Numbered from the stretch's first letter, positions 17,816 through 26,915 are shown. The stretch: DNA of 46,982 bases from CAWDMC01 sp963803295 (GCA_963803295.1 CAWDMC010000026.1:1-46982), one strand, 5' to 3'. The notes: generated from the letters alone by a model not told the origin. Made by a program: numbers and translations.

Positions 17816-20695
17816 ATGAGAATGCGACACTTGCGATTTCTTGGCGTCATCCCTATAGTTTGCTCTTTCGTCTGCACGAACGTTCGAGCCGCCGACCAGA
17901 GCGATAAGAAACTCTGGCAGCCTTACTACGTAACGCCCCGGTTGGGTGCACAACATATAGCTCTCGATGGGGAATGGGAGCTAGGCTACCGGGACACCCC
18001 AATCCAGAATCTCGAAAATCTGCGTCAGGTGCCGAAGTGGATTCACGCTTGGGTGCCAGGATCAGTGCAATGGGCGCTCTTCCGCGCCGGACAATTACCC
18101 GACCCCTACTTGCACATGAATGCGAAGAAGTACGATTGGGTAGTCGAAAAGGTATGGTACTACCGTAAGAACTTTCAGGCTCCTTCCGGCGTGAAGAGCT
18201 ATTACGTATTCCTCTGCTTTGACGGCATCGACTACTACGGCAAGATCTGGCTCAACGGTCACGAACTAGGCCGGCATGAAGGCATGTACGGTGGCCCCAT
18301 GCTGGAAATCGCTTCCCTCCTTCGCGACGGCAGTGCGAATGAACTGGTTGTGGAAGTGCGCGCCGCGAATTACGGAATCGGTGACAAGTGGAAGGCGTGG
18401 TCCACGGGAACGGTAACGACCTCTTGGGGACTCACGGGAGGACTCGGTCTTATCACAGGTGGCGGAGGCCGAAAGTGGGGGCCGAACGGCGCCGAGCCCG
18501 GCACCGTGGGCGTCGAGGACTATTTCCCGGTCGGAATCTGGCGTGGGGTGCGGATCGAAGTCGTTCCCCGTATTCACCTGGAACGGCCTTTCCTCGTCAC
18601 CGCAGAAGCGAGCAACGCGGCAGCGCGTCTGGCGTTGAACGTGGAGGTTCTCGCAAACACGCCAGGACTCGGTGCCAAGCTGGAGAGCGAGCCAGGAAGC
18701 TTTCGCGACGCGTGGACAGTTAGACCGATTGCGGACCCACCCGCGCTGCGGATACAGATCTTGGAAAAGAACAACGCTCATGCCGTGTTTAGCCGGGCCA
18801 TCCCATTGCACCTTTATGAAGGCCGAAACTGGGTCAAGGAGAAGATCCATCTGGCATCCCCCAAACTGTGGTGGCCCGTCGGTCTGGGTGATCCGGACCT
18901 TTACGTGGTGAAGCTCGCGTTGATTCATGAGGGAAAGACACTCGACACTCTGCAATTCGACTACGGTATTAGGACGATCCGCAACCTTCCGAGCGCTGGT
19001 CCCCGCACCCAGGATCGTTGGACCGGCTGGCAATTCGAGGTGAATGGTCGCAAGTTTTTCATGAAGGGCATGGATTGGTGGACCACTGATATTCTCCTGG
19101 ATCTTCCCCGCGAACGCTACGAATGGATCCTTGCGTCGGCACGCGCGGCTGGAATCCAACTGCTGCGGACTTGGGGCGCAGGAATTCTTGAAACCGAGGA
19201 TTTCTACGACCTGTGCAACAAACTGGGAATTCTGGTCTGGCAGGACTTTCCTATTGGCAATATGGAGACTCCGGAATGGCCGCAGGACATCTGGGAGGCA
19301 CAAGTGGTGCAGAACATATGCCGCATCCGGAACCATCCTTCGCTGGCTGTCTACTGTGGCGGAAATGAATTCAATCCTTATGTGGCCGGAAACACCGCCA
19401 CGATTGGCGTCCTGGAGCGATCATTAAGAGACTTCGACGGGACGCGCCTGTATCTTCGGACCACACCCGACGGAGGGGACATTCACACCTATCCGGACAT
19501 GGACCCGACCTGGTATCAATATCTGTACGCTCAGGTGCCCTATGTAAGTGAAACGGGACCGCACTCGGTACCGGAAGCGCGCGCCATTCGCGAGTTTGTG
19601 GACGCGCGTGAACTGGAAGGTCCTTTGCGCAACATCAACAGCCAGGAGTTCATGGACTCTCACCCGGAGTTTGTCTATCACAACATGGAATACGGCACAG
19701 ACCGCACGGTGCTCCTGTTGGCGCGGGCATCACAGATCGATGACATGACAGCCCCAAGCCTGGAACAATACTCGGCGGCGGGACAAGCCGCGATAGGCGA
19801 ATTTATTCAGATCGTCTCCGACCTCCTTCAGGCAAATTATCCGGTAACGACTGGCCTCGCGCCCTGGGTGTATAACACCCCCTGGCCTCTCTCCACGTTC
19901 TGCATGTTCGTCGACTACAACGGGCAACCTGTGGATTCATACTACACCCTGAAACGCACGTACGAGCCCACTCATGTGCTCGTGAAGCTTCCGCAGCTAG
20001 TGTGGGGCAAAGGAGAACAGATCCCCGTTTCTGTGCACGTCGTGCACGCTCCGCCGGGCGGCCTCGCCGGCCTCGTTGCCTCCGCAGAAATCTTGGACTC
20101 GCAATTCCACTCCCTCTGGCGGCAGGAGCGCAGCCTGGATGTGAAACCCGGTCCTTCGGTCGCTGCGCTGGAACTGGGCGAATTCACCATCCCGGACCGC
20201 CTGGAGGATCATTTCTTCTTCGTGCTGGCTGAGTTGAGGCAAACGGATGGTAGGCTGCTTTCGCGTTCCGTGTACTGGCCTCGTTGTTTGAAATCGATGG
20301 TCGCCCCGCAATTTCGCGCCAAGTACCGTGCGAGTCCCCAGCCGTCGCTAACCTTTGAGCGCGGGCCGTGGCTCCGAAAGGAGACAGCGACTACGAAGAC
20401 CAACCTGGAACTGAAACTGGTCTCCCGCCGGGACGAAAGAAACCAACAAAGCCATCTCCGGGTGCTCGTGCGCAACCTGGGTCCACATCCCGCTTTCTAC
20501 ACACAAGTTAATATTGAAGGCACTATGCGCACGTTTTACGCGACCGATAACGGCTTCTGGCTCGCGCCGAAAGAGGCGCGCTTGTTGGATCTCGATCTCC
20601 TATGGCGCGACCCTGGTACGCGTGAAGAAGCGGTAGTGACGGCGGGGGCCTGGAACGCGGATACCCGAAGAGTTCCACTCGCCTCGGCAAGGTAG
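17816..20695 (+). CDS. Glycoside hydrolase family 2, beta-mannosidase/exo-glucosaminidase-like (copy 2)
   Basis: 959 residues from ATG 17816, with a purine-rich GAGGGGG about 10 nt upstream. The signal peptide is LGVIPIVCSFVCTNVRAA. The domain order matches the GH2 at 13037: jelly roll (LDGEWELGYRDTPIQNL, VPGSVQWALFRAGQLP), immunoglobulin-like middle, and TIM barrel with CGGNEFNPY (acid/base Glu about 518) and VSETG (nucleophile Glu about 579). The C-terminal beta region also matches. The two enzymes are full-length paralogues sharing long identical stretches, so they probably arose by duplication and may differ in linkage preference. The gene starts 71 bp after the CRTAC1-like gene, consistent with one operon. 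Confidence 0.88.
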   Translation: MRMRHLRFLGVIPIVCSFVCTNVRAADQSDKKLWQPYYVTPRLGAQHIALDGEWELGYRDTPIQNLENLRQVPKWIHAWVPGSVQWALFRAGQLPDPYLHMNAKKYDWVVEKVWYYRKNFQAPSGVKSYYVFLCFDGIDYYGKIWLNGHELGRHEGMYGGPMLEIASLLRDGSANELVVEVRAANYGIGDKWKAWSTGTVTTSWGLTGGLGLITGGGGRKWGPNGAEPGTVGVEDYFPVGIWRGVRIEVVPRIHLERPFLVTAEASNAAARLALNVEVLANTPGLGAKLESEPGSFRDAWTVRPIADPPALRIQILEKNNAHAVFSRAIPLHLYEGRNWVKEKIHLASPKLWWPVGLGDPDLYVVKLALIHEGKTLDTLQFDYGIRTIRNLPSAGPRTQDRWTGWQFEVNGRKFFMKGMDWWTTDILLDLPRERYEWILASARAAGIQLLRTWGAGILETEDFYDLCNKLGILVWQDFPIGNMETPEWPQDIWEAQVVQNICRIRNHPSLAVYCGGNEFNPYVAGNTATIGVLERSLRDFDGTRLYLRTTPDGGDIHTYPDMDPTWYQYLYAQVPYVSETGPHSVPEARAIREFVDARELEGPLRNINSQEFMDSHPEFVYHNMEYGTDRTVLLLARASQIDDMTAPSLEQYSAAGQAAIGEFIQIVSDLLQANYPVTTGLAPWVYNTPWPLSTFCMFVDYNGQPVDSYYTLKRTYEPTHVLVKLPQLVWGKGEQIPVSVHVVHAPPGGLAGLVASAEILDSQFHSLWRQERSLDVKPGPSVAALELGEFTIPDRLEDHFFFVLAELRQTDGRLLSRSVYWPRCLKSMVAPQFRAKYRASPQPSLTFERGPWLRKETATTKTNLELKLVSRRDERNQQSHLRVLVRNLGPHPAFYTQVNIEGTMRTFYATDNGFWLAPKEARLLDLDLLWRDPGTREEAVVTAGAWNADTRRVPLASAR

Positions 20696-20826
20696 TTTGA
20701 CTGCAAGGTCTACATTTTAGCTCGGCGAGGCCAAGCCCGGAAGAGCACGGGTCCGGAGCACGCGCTCCTCAGTGAAGCTCTCATGACGCCTTGTCGCGAA
20801 TGTGATCACGAGGACACAACTTAGGC

Positions 20827-21693
20827 ATGGCATTGAAGATCCCAGCCCGAGTTGCAGCGAATTGCTGCAAGACTTCCGAGGGAGCGGCGTGGCTCGACCA
20901 ATTGCCGGAGAAATTGAGGAGCGTCGAGCGACGGTGGTCACTGACGGTCGGCGCCCCCTATGATAACCAGGAAGTGAGTTGCGCGTGGGTGGCTCCGGTC
21001 GTGCTTGCCGATGGTACAGCGGCCGTGCTCAAGATTGGCATGCCGCACAAGGAGAGTGAGCACGAAGCGCAAGGGCTGCGTTTCTGGGACGGCGATCCGA
21101 CGGTCCGGCTGCTTTCGTCCGACAATGATCTGGGTGTTATCCTCTTGGAACGCTGCTGGCCCGGGACCGCGCTCCGTGCGATGCCGGAACGGGAACAGGA
21201 TCTGGTGATCTCGGGATTGTTGCGGCGCCTCTGGCGCTCTCCATCAGCGCCTCACCCCTTTCGACACCTTTCCGTTTTAACAACGCTCTGCAGGAACGAG
21301 ACGCTTGCGCAAGTGAAGCAATGGCACGACCCCGGGCTGGTCCGGGAAGGTCTACGTCTATTTGACGAACTGCCTCACACCGCGCCCAAAGAAGTGTTGC
21401 TGGCAACGGATCTCCACGCAGGCAACGTCCTACGGTCAAACCGATTGCCCTGGCTCGTTATTGACCCGAAGCCGTTCGTCGGGGATCCGGCCTACGACGC
21501 TACTCAGCACCTGTTGAATTGCCCCGTGCGGTTGCGCTCGGATCCGGTCGGGCTGATCCGTCGGATGGGGGACCTGCTGGGCGTTGACCATGAACGCATT
21601 CGACTGTGGACTTTTGCCCGCGCCGCGACGGACCCGCCCGGTGGTTGGAGCCTTGAACTTTGGGCAGCAATCGCTAGAGCAACAGCTCCATAA
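20827..21693 (+). CDS. Aminoglycoside/hydroxyurea kinase-like phosphotransferase (APH(6)/Hur family)
   Basis: 288 residues. The N-lobe reads WVAPVVLADGTAAVLKIG, with the Lys expected to contact ATP. The catalytic loop is LLATDLHAGNVL (Asp about 195, Asn about 200). The metal-binding segment is VIDPKPFVGDPAYDATQHLL (Asp about 213). This is the Pfam APH_6_hur pattern; characterised members phosphorylate streptomycin or hydroxyurea. Many environmental homologues have no shown resistance role, so a resistance phenotype should not be assumed. It stands alone after the GH2 operon, with its own ATG and no close neighbour on the same strand. Confidence 0.85.
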   Translation: MALKIPARVAANCCKTSEGAAWLDQLPEKLRSVERRWSLTVGAPYDNQEVSCAWVAPVVLADGTAAVLKIGMPHKESEHEAQGLRFWDGDPTVRLLSSDNDLGVILLERCWPGTALRAMPEREQDLVISGLLRRLWRSPSAPHPFRHLSVLTTLCRNETLAQVKQWHDPGLVREGLRLFDELPHTAPKEVLLATDLHAGNVLRSNRLPWLVIDPKPFVGDPAYDATQHLLNCPVRLRSDPVGLIRRMGDLLGVDHERIRLWTFARAATDPPGGWSLELWAAIARATAP

Positions 21694-21928
21694 TCAGCGG
21701 GACCGGTGGTTCTTGCGAGTGTGGCGAAGGAAAAGGGCACAATACGGACACGCAACCTGATCCTATCTAGCCTGACAGACTTCCAAGAAAATGGAAGTCA
21801 TTACAATAAAGCAACTTAGAATTTGTTGCTTAGGAGCGGGGGTCCCGCGATGCGGGGTCATACACGAGAGGAACTTCGAAATGGTAAACCTATAAGTCCT
21901 TTTTTATCAGCGTACATTTTCGAGTTCC
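21694..21928. other. Gap with stem-loops after the kinase gene
   Basis: A perfect 8-bp stem lies at 21778-21799 (GACTTCCA, 6-nt loop, TGGAAGTC). No T-run follows, so it is only a possible terminator. A second stem (CCCGC-GAT-GCGGG) lies near 21844-21856. A T-tract occurs near 21900. No gene is seen. Confidence 0.5.
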
Positions 21929-22087
21929 TCAGAAGCTCTTTGTCAATCTGATTTGGCCTCTTGCATAGCGATATGCTTGGCGCTCTGACAAGTCGAACTC
22001 GCGTGACAATCGACGCACTGCTTCGGGAAGCGCGATTTGACGCTGCAACAGGCCACGAGCGGCATTCAGCTGACGAGCCTTCTGCAT
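21929..22087 (-). CDS. Small HTH protein associated with insertion-element debris
   Basis: 52 residues from ATG at 22087 to the TGA at 21929-21931. The reading continues without a stop further upstream (GVTSTEHYGVTLGKRRSK), so the original start may be lost. The sequence MQKARQLNAARGLLQRQIAL is followed by EAVRRLSREFDLSERQAYRY, a clear helix-turn-helix seen in small proteins near recombinases and IS elements. The frame is too short to be a transposase by itself. It lies in a cluster of minus-strand fragments (IstB, integrase). Confidence 0.55.
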   Translation of the reverse strand: MQKARQLNAARGLLQRQIALPEAVRRLSREFDLSERQAYRYARGQIRLTKSF

Positions 22088-22200
22088 CTTGCTTCGGCGC
22101 TTTCCAAGAGTGACCCCGTAGTGCTCAGTTGAAGTGACCCACCGGCGGGACCAGCATTGGGAACAAGATTGGGAGTGAGAGGGAGAACATCATTATCATC

Positions 22201-22276
22201 CACGCCGAAGGCGTGCCGTGGCGGGCGTGGATTGCCGACGCCGACGTTATCATCATCATCCCACGCCGAAGGCGTG
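22201..22276. repeat. Two copies of a hairpin repeat (CACGCC-GAA-GGCGTG)
   Basis: CACGCCGAAGGCGTG occurs at 22201-22215 and 22262-22276, 61 bp apart. Each copy is preceded by a CATCATC tract and forms a 6-bp stem with a GAA loop. The arrangement resembles a REP-type or IS-end palindrome pair. Confidence 0.75.
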
Positions 22277-22305
22277 GAGCAGTCGCAAGGCGGGAACCTA
22301 TATCG

Positions 22306-22662
22306 TCAAGGGTTGGTCGGTGGGTTGAACAGGTTGGAATAAAAGGCCGCGATTTGGCGGCGGAGGTAGCGGAAGTAATCGGGGCTGACGGTGAGATCGA
22401 GCACCTCGTTGATGACCGGGAGAAAGTAAGCCAGGGAGCGAATCGTGCCGAGAGGCAGAGCCTGGGTAGGACGGAAGAGGCGGCGGGAGGCGGCGAGCAC
22501 CAAGGCGTTTTCCACGGTATCGAGCGGCACGCCGCGCGCATAGAGTTGGGCGGCCAGGAGACGGTCGGGACGACGAATCGTCCCCGCCGTTCCCGGTGTG
22601 TGGCGGTAAGCGCTGAGCACCCTCTCGCTGTATTCTTCCCGGCCGATCGAATGGTCCCCCAC
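22306..22662 (-). CDS. Conserved hypothetical protein next to IstB remnant
   Basis: 118 residues from GTG 22662. The sequence has SAYRHTPGTAGTIRRPDRLL, then AQLYARGVPLDTVENALVLA, a short Arg-rich link, PLGTIRSLAYFLPVINEVLD, and a helical end. It starts 10 bp after the IstB-like stop, so the two were probably co-translated. It looks like a small helical accessory protein that travels with integrase and IstB genes. I cannot assign a function, and no catalytic residues are evident. Confidence 0.65.
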   Translation of the reverse strand: MGDHSIGREEYSERVLSAYRHTPGTAGTIRRPDRLLAAQLYARGVPLDTVENALVLAASRRLFRPTQALPLGTIRSLAYFLPVINEVLDLTVSPDYFRYLRRQIAAFYSNLFNPPTNP

Positions 22663-22672
22663 CGTTTCCTCC

Positions 22673-22815
22673 TCAACCTTGCGGCTCGCGCAGCGACGGA
22701 CCCTTGATGTGCAAGGTGTGGCAATAGTGGCGCAGACGGCTGAGCAGGGCTTCCACCATGGGTCGGCTGCCCAGGAAGTTCGGCCATTCGTCGTAGACCA
22801 GATTTAATGCGGAGT
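22673..22815 (-). pseudogene. IstB-like ATPase, C-terminal remnant
   Basis: The last 45 or so codons read VYDEWPNFLGSRPMVEALLS and RLRHYCHTLHIKGPSLREPQ. This corresponds to the C-terminal end of IS21-type IstB helper ATPases (sensor region plus the RLxHxCxxxxIxGxSxR signature). The Walker A/B part is absent: upstream the reading runs into a palindrome (22826-22852) and the end of an integrase pseudogene. It is a truncated remnant. Confidence 0.7.
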
Positions 22816-22825
22816 CTATTTTTAT

Positions 22826-22852
22826 GCGGGGTCCCATCTTCTGAGACCCCGC
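22826..22852. repeat. 8-bp inverted repeat at the IstB/integrase junction
   Basis: GCGGGGTC (22826-22833) and GACCCCGC (22845-22852) pair perfectly around an 11-nt loop. The half-site TGCGGGGTC also occurs at 21851-21859, about 1 kb away. This suggests ends of an element covering the small minus-strand genes between them. Confidence 0.6.
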
Positions 22853-22859
22853 GAGTTGG

Positions 22860-23347
22860 CTATTGGGGAGCTGTTTCACTCCGCATAAAGGAACGCGATG
22901 TGAGGGACGCGATCAGCTTGTGAGTAGCCTTGAAGCGCCCGGAGCGTAACTTTGGAGGGACCACCAACTCCAGGGCTTCCAGTTTCACCGAAGGATCAGC
23001 TCGCGTGTAAATTTCGGTCGTTTGCATATGTGCGTGACCCAGCCACAGTGCGACCTTCCGCAGATCTTTGGTCGCCTGCAGAACGGTCAGGGCACAGGTG
23101 TGTGTCTCAAAACGTGTGGAGACACGCGCTTCGCTGCCAGCGTCGGGCACCGCGTCCTCGCAGCTTGGACATGTTTCCGCAGAATGTACTCGAAGCCTGA
23201 GCGCGACAGGGATTCACGGCGTGCACTGACGAATAGCTCGGGTACTGGAACTGTTCCCCTTACCACCAACCAGGCCCGGAGCGCTGTGGCGGCCGTTTTC
23301 CACAGGGGCAGGCACCGTTCCTTTCGCCCCTTGGAGAAGCAGGTCAA
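22860..23347 (-). pseudogene. Tyrosine recombinase (phage-integrase type), truncated and frameshifted
   Basis: The first frame has KGRKERCLPLWKTAATALRA, LFVSARRESLSRSGFEYIL and KRVSPHVLRHT (the HxxR box). The second frame has CALTVLQATKDLRKVALWLG then HAHMQTTEIYTRADP (the His/Trp box and catalytic Tyr). One extra base near 23097, in an ACAC tract, separates them. The N-terminal SAM-like domain and first catalytic Arg are missing, because the reading is cut near 23347 by the opposing DUF5372 fragment. Confidence 0.75.
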
Positions 23348-23349
23348 CT

Positions 23350-23646
23350 ACAGCTAATGCCGCCGAGACGGGTGAGACCTTCCGGGTCACGCATCCGTAC
23401 CATCCGCTATTCAGACGAGAGTACAAGGTCGTGACGTACTGCCACGGCTGGGGAAGCCAGAGGGTCTATTTCCACGACGACGCCGGCAGGTTGCGGAAGA
23501 TCCCTGCGGGTTGGAGCGACGTTGTCGCAGAGGATCCATTTGTGATCGTGTCTGCCGGGCGATCTGCGTTCCGTGTGGCCGATCTCCTTAAGCTCGCCGA
23601 CTTGATCGAGGAGCTGAAGCCACGCCGAGGTCGGCGGGGCTCATAG
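23350..23646 (+). CDS. DUF5372-like protein, 5' end uncertain
   Basis: The frame reads FRVTHPYHPLFRREYKVVTY, then WGSQRVYFHDDAGRLRKIPA, WSDVVAEDPFVIVSAGRSAF and VADLLKLADLIEEL. This matches the small DUF5372 family found beside tyrosine recombinases and transposases. A GTG at 23431 lies inside the conserved region, and no good start is seen before it, so the 5' end was probably lost when it was joined to the integrase fragment. Function unknown. Confidence 0.6.
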   Translation, partial: TANAAETGETFRVTHPYHPLFRREYKVVTYCHGWGSQRVYFHDDAGRLRKIPAGWSDVVAEDPFVIVSAGRSAFRVADLLKLADLIEELKPRRGRRGS

Positions 23647-23858
23647 TGCACCTCGAATATGTAAAGATAATTTCGCCTATTGTGTTAAGTATACTGTACT
23701 AAACCGCTACGCGGTAGCTGCAACCTTACTTTCCGGGTAGCGCCGGCGGTGTGTTGCCAACCGACCGTCTGACTTCATCGCCATTCCTCCTTGAGCGCCT
23801 TTGCGAAATCATGGATGTGCTGTTCGCGGCACATTTCACTTCGCAAAGGAGCCTCCCA

Positions 23859-24739
23859 TGACGTCTCTTCGTCAACGCATGCTGGAAGATATGCGGGTGC
23901 GCAATTTTTCTCCGCACACGCAATCAACCTACGTTCTGCAGGTCTCTCTGTTTGCCCGGTATTTCCACAAACCACCGGACCTACTGGGTCCGGAAGAGAT
24001 TCGTTCCTACCAAGTGTACCTGACCGATGGAAAGAAGCTGGCTCCCGGCTCCATCCTCATCGCAGTGGCCGCCCTGCGCTTCCTCTACAAAGTCACCCTG
24101 CACAAGGATTGGAGCGTGGAAGACATCATTCCCGCCCCCAAGAAGCCCCAGAAACTGCCCGTCGTTCTCAGCCCGGAAGAGGTCCGGCGCTTTCTCAGCT
24201 GCGTGGCCAGCTCCAAGCACCGAACGATCCTCACGACCTGCTACGCCGCCGGCTTGCGAATCTCTGAGGTCGTCCAGCTGACACCTACCGACATCGATAG
24301 CCAGCGTATGGTCATCCGCGTCGAGCAGGGCAAGGGGCAGAAGGACCGCTATGTCATGCTCTCTCCCAAGCTGCTGGAGATTCTGCGCGAGTGGTGGCGC
24401 CTGGAGAAGCCCAAGCCTTGGCTCTTCCCAGGAAACATCCCAGGTCGGCACATCACTAGCGACGCTGTGGAGTTGGCGTGCCGAGAAGCCTATCGAGCCT
24501 CCGGTATCCGCAAACCCGTCACCCCACATTCTCTGAGGCACGCCTTCTCTGTGCATCTGCTCGAGGAAGGAACCGATGTACGGCGCATCCAATTGCTGCT
24601 CGGGCATCGCAGCCTAGCCACAACGGCTCGGTACCTGAAGATCGCCACTAGCCAAGTTTGCTCCACCACCAGCCCCTTTGATTTACTTCCGCAGCCGGTG
24701 GCCGCTGAATCGAAGCCCGCTCCACCTCTGTTTTTCTGA
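23859..24739 (+). CDS. Tyrosine recombinase of an IS91-type unit
   Basis: About 293 residues from ATG 23859 (MTSLRQRMLEDMRVRNFSPH), with AAAGGAGCC just upstream. An N-terminal SAM-like core-binding domain is followed by the catalytic domain: Arg in TCYAAGLRISEVVQL, the HxxR box in TPHSLRHAFSVHLLE, and LLGHRSLATTARYLKI with the catalytic Tyr. All catalytic residues are present, so it should be active. It ends 12 bp before the IS91 transposase. It probably acts in resolution or integration of the element rather than as a phage integrase. Confidence 0.88.
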
Positions 24740-24751
24740 GCCTCCGGCTCA

Positions 24752-25954
24752 GTGGAGCGTCCCCAGCTCGAGGTCGCGGACGTCTTCCGCCGCTACGGTG
24801 CGGCGTATCGGCAGGACCACGCTGGATCGCTCTCATGCGGGCAGCGGCGCGTGATGAGTGCCATCGAACTCTGCCGTACTGCCGCTCTGGGCGGCCACCT
24901 GGAGCAGTGTGACTCCTGCGGCCACCAACGCCCCGCGTACCATAGCTGCCGAAATCGGCACTGTCCAAAATGCCAGTCCCTCGCCCGCGCGAAGTGGCTC
25001 GAAGACCGCCAAGCCGAACTGCTGCCCGTCGAGTACTTTCATGTCGTGTTCACTATGCCGGAAGAGATTGCCGCGATCGCCTATCAGAACAAGGAAGTGG
25101 TCTACGGCATTCTCTTTCGCGCTGCCGCCGAGACCTTACGCACCATCGCTGCTGATCCCAAACACCTGGGTGTCGAGATCGGTTTTCTTGCCATCCTGCA
25201 CAGTTGGGGACAAAACTTGCTCTTTCATCCGCACCTGCATTGTGTGGTGCCGGGCGGCGGCATCAGCCCGGACCGTCAACGCTGGATCGCCTGCCGTCCG
25301 AGATTCTTCCTGCTGGTACGCGTGCTCTCCTGCCTGTTCCGCCGTTTGTTTCTCGAACACCTCCAAACTGCCTTTGACCACAGCCAGCTCCAGTTCTTCG
25401 CCGCGCTGGAGCGACTCCGAGAGCCGAGAGCTCTCGCCCGATACTTGGCCCCACTTAAAAAAGCCGACTGGGTGGTTTACTCCAAACCACCCTTCGGCGG
25501 CCCCGAACACGTCCTCAACTACCTGGGCCGCTATACCCATCGCGTGGCCATCTCCAATAACCGTCTGCTCGACATCGACAACGGCAAGGTTACCTTCTCC
25601 TGGAAAGATTATCGGGATCACGACCGGCAGAAGATCATGACTCTGGACGCCGACGAATTCATTCGCCGCTTCCTGCTGCATGTCCTGCCAGATGGTTTCC
25701 AGCGCATCCGGCACTACGGTTTCCTGGGCCACCGCTATCGCCAAGCCAAGCTCGCTTTGTGTCGGAAATTGCTGGGCCTGATCTTGCCTTTACCCGGCCC
25801 GACCTCGCCGCAGGACAAACCCGACTACCGCGATCTCTACGAAAAACTGACGGGTAAGTCTCTACGCCAATGTCCCGTCTGTCACTCTGGGCATATGGTA
25901 GCGATCGCCGTCCTGCCTCCCTCAGATCGGGCGCCACCCTTTACCACTTCATGA
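24752..25954 (+). CDS. IS91-family rolling-circle transposase (Y2/HUH)
   Basis: 400 residues from GTG 24752. An N-terminal zinc ribbon (CDSCGHQRPAYHSCRNRHCP) is followed by the HUH motif FHPHLHCVVPGGG (two metal-binding His). The tyrosine helix region is NYLGRYTHRVAISNNR. A C-terminal CPVCHSG zinc knuckle lies near residue 378. The full length and complete motifs suggest an intact rolling-circle transposase. IS91-type enzymes can mobilise DNA next to their terminus; here the downstream DNA is IS debris and glycan genes. Confidence 0.9.
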   Translation: MERPQLEVADVFRRYGAAYRQDHAGSLSCGQRRVMSAIELCRTAALGGHLEQCDSCGHQRPAYHSCRNRHCPKCQSLARAKWLEDRQAELLPVEYFHVVFTMPEEIAAIAYQNKEVVYGILFRAAAETLRTIAADPKHLGVEIGFLAILHSWGQNLLFHPHLHCVVPGGGISPDRQRWIACRPRFFLLVRVLSCLFRRLFLEHLQTAFDHSQLQFFAALERLREPRALARYLAPLKKADWVVYSKPPFGGPEHVLNYLGRYTHRVAISNNRLLDIDNGKVTFSWKDYRDHDRQKIMTLDADEFIRRFLLHVLPDGFQRIRHYGFLGHRYRQAKLALCRKLLGLILPLPGPTSPQDKPDYRDLYEKLTGKSLRQCPVCHSGHMVAIAVLPPSDRAPPFTTS

Positions 25955-26234
25955 GATCGCTGGTTGCCAATCCGCGTTGTGCTCTCTCGGCTTGCTTTTC
26001 TCAAGCCGCAGCTGCGCTCACGTGTGCCAAAGAGAAACCACGACTTCGCGTGCGCCGGCCAGACTCGCCACCCCTACCCCCCATTTCTTCGCTCCAGGCA
26101 CCGCACGCCCGAAGAAGATCCGCATTGAGCGACAGGCAACGATCTGCTCCTTCCATCCCGGTCGCAACCCAAAGCCCTGCCCGACTGATTCAATACCCAT
26201 AGCATTCCTTGCAGGCCCGCGGTTTAGTACAACC

Positions 26235-26314
26235 GATTTTTAGCTGAGAGGGCGCAGGCAACGTTGAAGTGGAGTCCCAAAATTCCCCCCGCAGCGCCCT
26301 CTCAGCTAAAAATC
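26235..26314. repeat. Perfect 21-bp inverted repeat with 38-nt loop
   Basis: GATTTTTAGCTGAGAGGGCGC (one letter at each end is shared context) at 26235-26255 is exactly reversed at 26294-26314. Length and perfection make chance unlikely. It could be the two abutting ends of an element, the end structure of the IS91 unit, or a bidirectional terminator with T- and A-runs on the arms. Confidence 0.85.
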
Positions 26315-26466
26315 CTCTGCATTATGCCCAAATGCGAAAGCGATGGCTGAGGCCTGATCATATCTTTAGAACCATTTTAACGGAATATAGCCTCATATCA
26401 ATGCTGTTTGGAGGAACAACGAAAGACTGGACAACGATTCGAATTGTAGGCATAATTATAGTACAC

Positions 26467-26715
26467 ATGGCGAGCCACCCAGACCGCACCCCGAAGCGCC
26501 AAGCTCTCCGCCAGACGGGCACGCTCAATCCCCGGCCCGACCGGGTGACCGACGAACTGTTTGCCGACAGCGATTTCTTCGACCCGAACGACCTCCTGCA
26601 GGTGAAATACGAAATGCTGCGCCGGGTTCGCCGCGACGACTTCACGGTGCAGCAAGCCGCCAAGGTCTTTGGTTTTTCGCGCCCGTCCTTCTATATGGCC
26701 TTCCTCTTCTCCAAA
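26467..26715 (+). pseudogene. HTH transposase-like protein, truncated
   Basis: From ATG 26467: PKRQALRQTGTLNPRPDRV, LFADSDFFDPNDLLQVKYEM, and FTVQQAAKVFGFSRPSFYMA. This matches the start of a common HTH protein found with IS and transposase genes. In relatives it continues with an AAFEREGLxGL-type segment; here the sequence diverges right after SFYMA and runs out at 26802. It is a truncated remnant, and its partner is lost. Confidence 0.65.
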
Positions 26716-26915
26716 AGGGAAATCACGAATTACCCTTGTCTGATCCGCTGCAAGCTCAAGCTCCGCCAGTGCCAGAAATTCTATTTGTGGGTAAGTGTGT
26801 AATTCAGTGATGACATCCACTTTTCGTATGCCTTGGTAGAGGACGGCACGGGCAGTCACCCACGCTGCCGGGTCCTCGGTGGTGCTTAAGGTCAAGAGGC
26901 CTGTCAAGCAATTTA

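Larger units (their letters stand above)
23650..26234 (+). mobile_element. IS91-family element with upstream tyrosine recombinase (limits approximate)
   Basis: Two adjacent plus-strand genes, a tyrosine recombinase and an IS91-type Y2/HUH transposase, form a unit seen in many IS91 relatives. IS91-like elements transpose by rolling circle and make no target duplication, so the ends cannot be found from repeats here. The left limit lies in 23650-23858 and the right limit before the 26235 inverted repeat. The 25955-26234 stretch holds no gene. Confidence 0.7.

Noticed and set aside
20827..25954. IS91 unit as a carrier of the APH-like kinase (ISCR-style resistance capture)
   Set aside because: They are separated by unrelated IS debris, and the kinase looks like a chromosomal-type homologue. 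No shared borders are seen.
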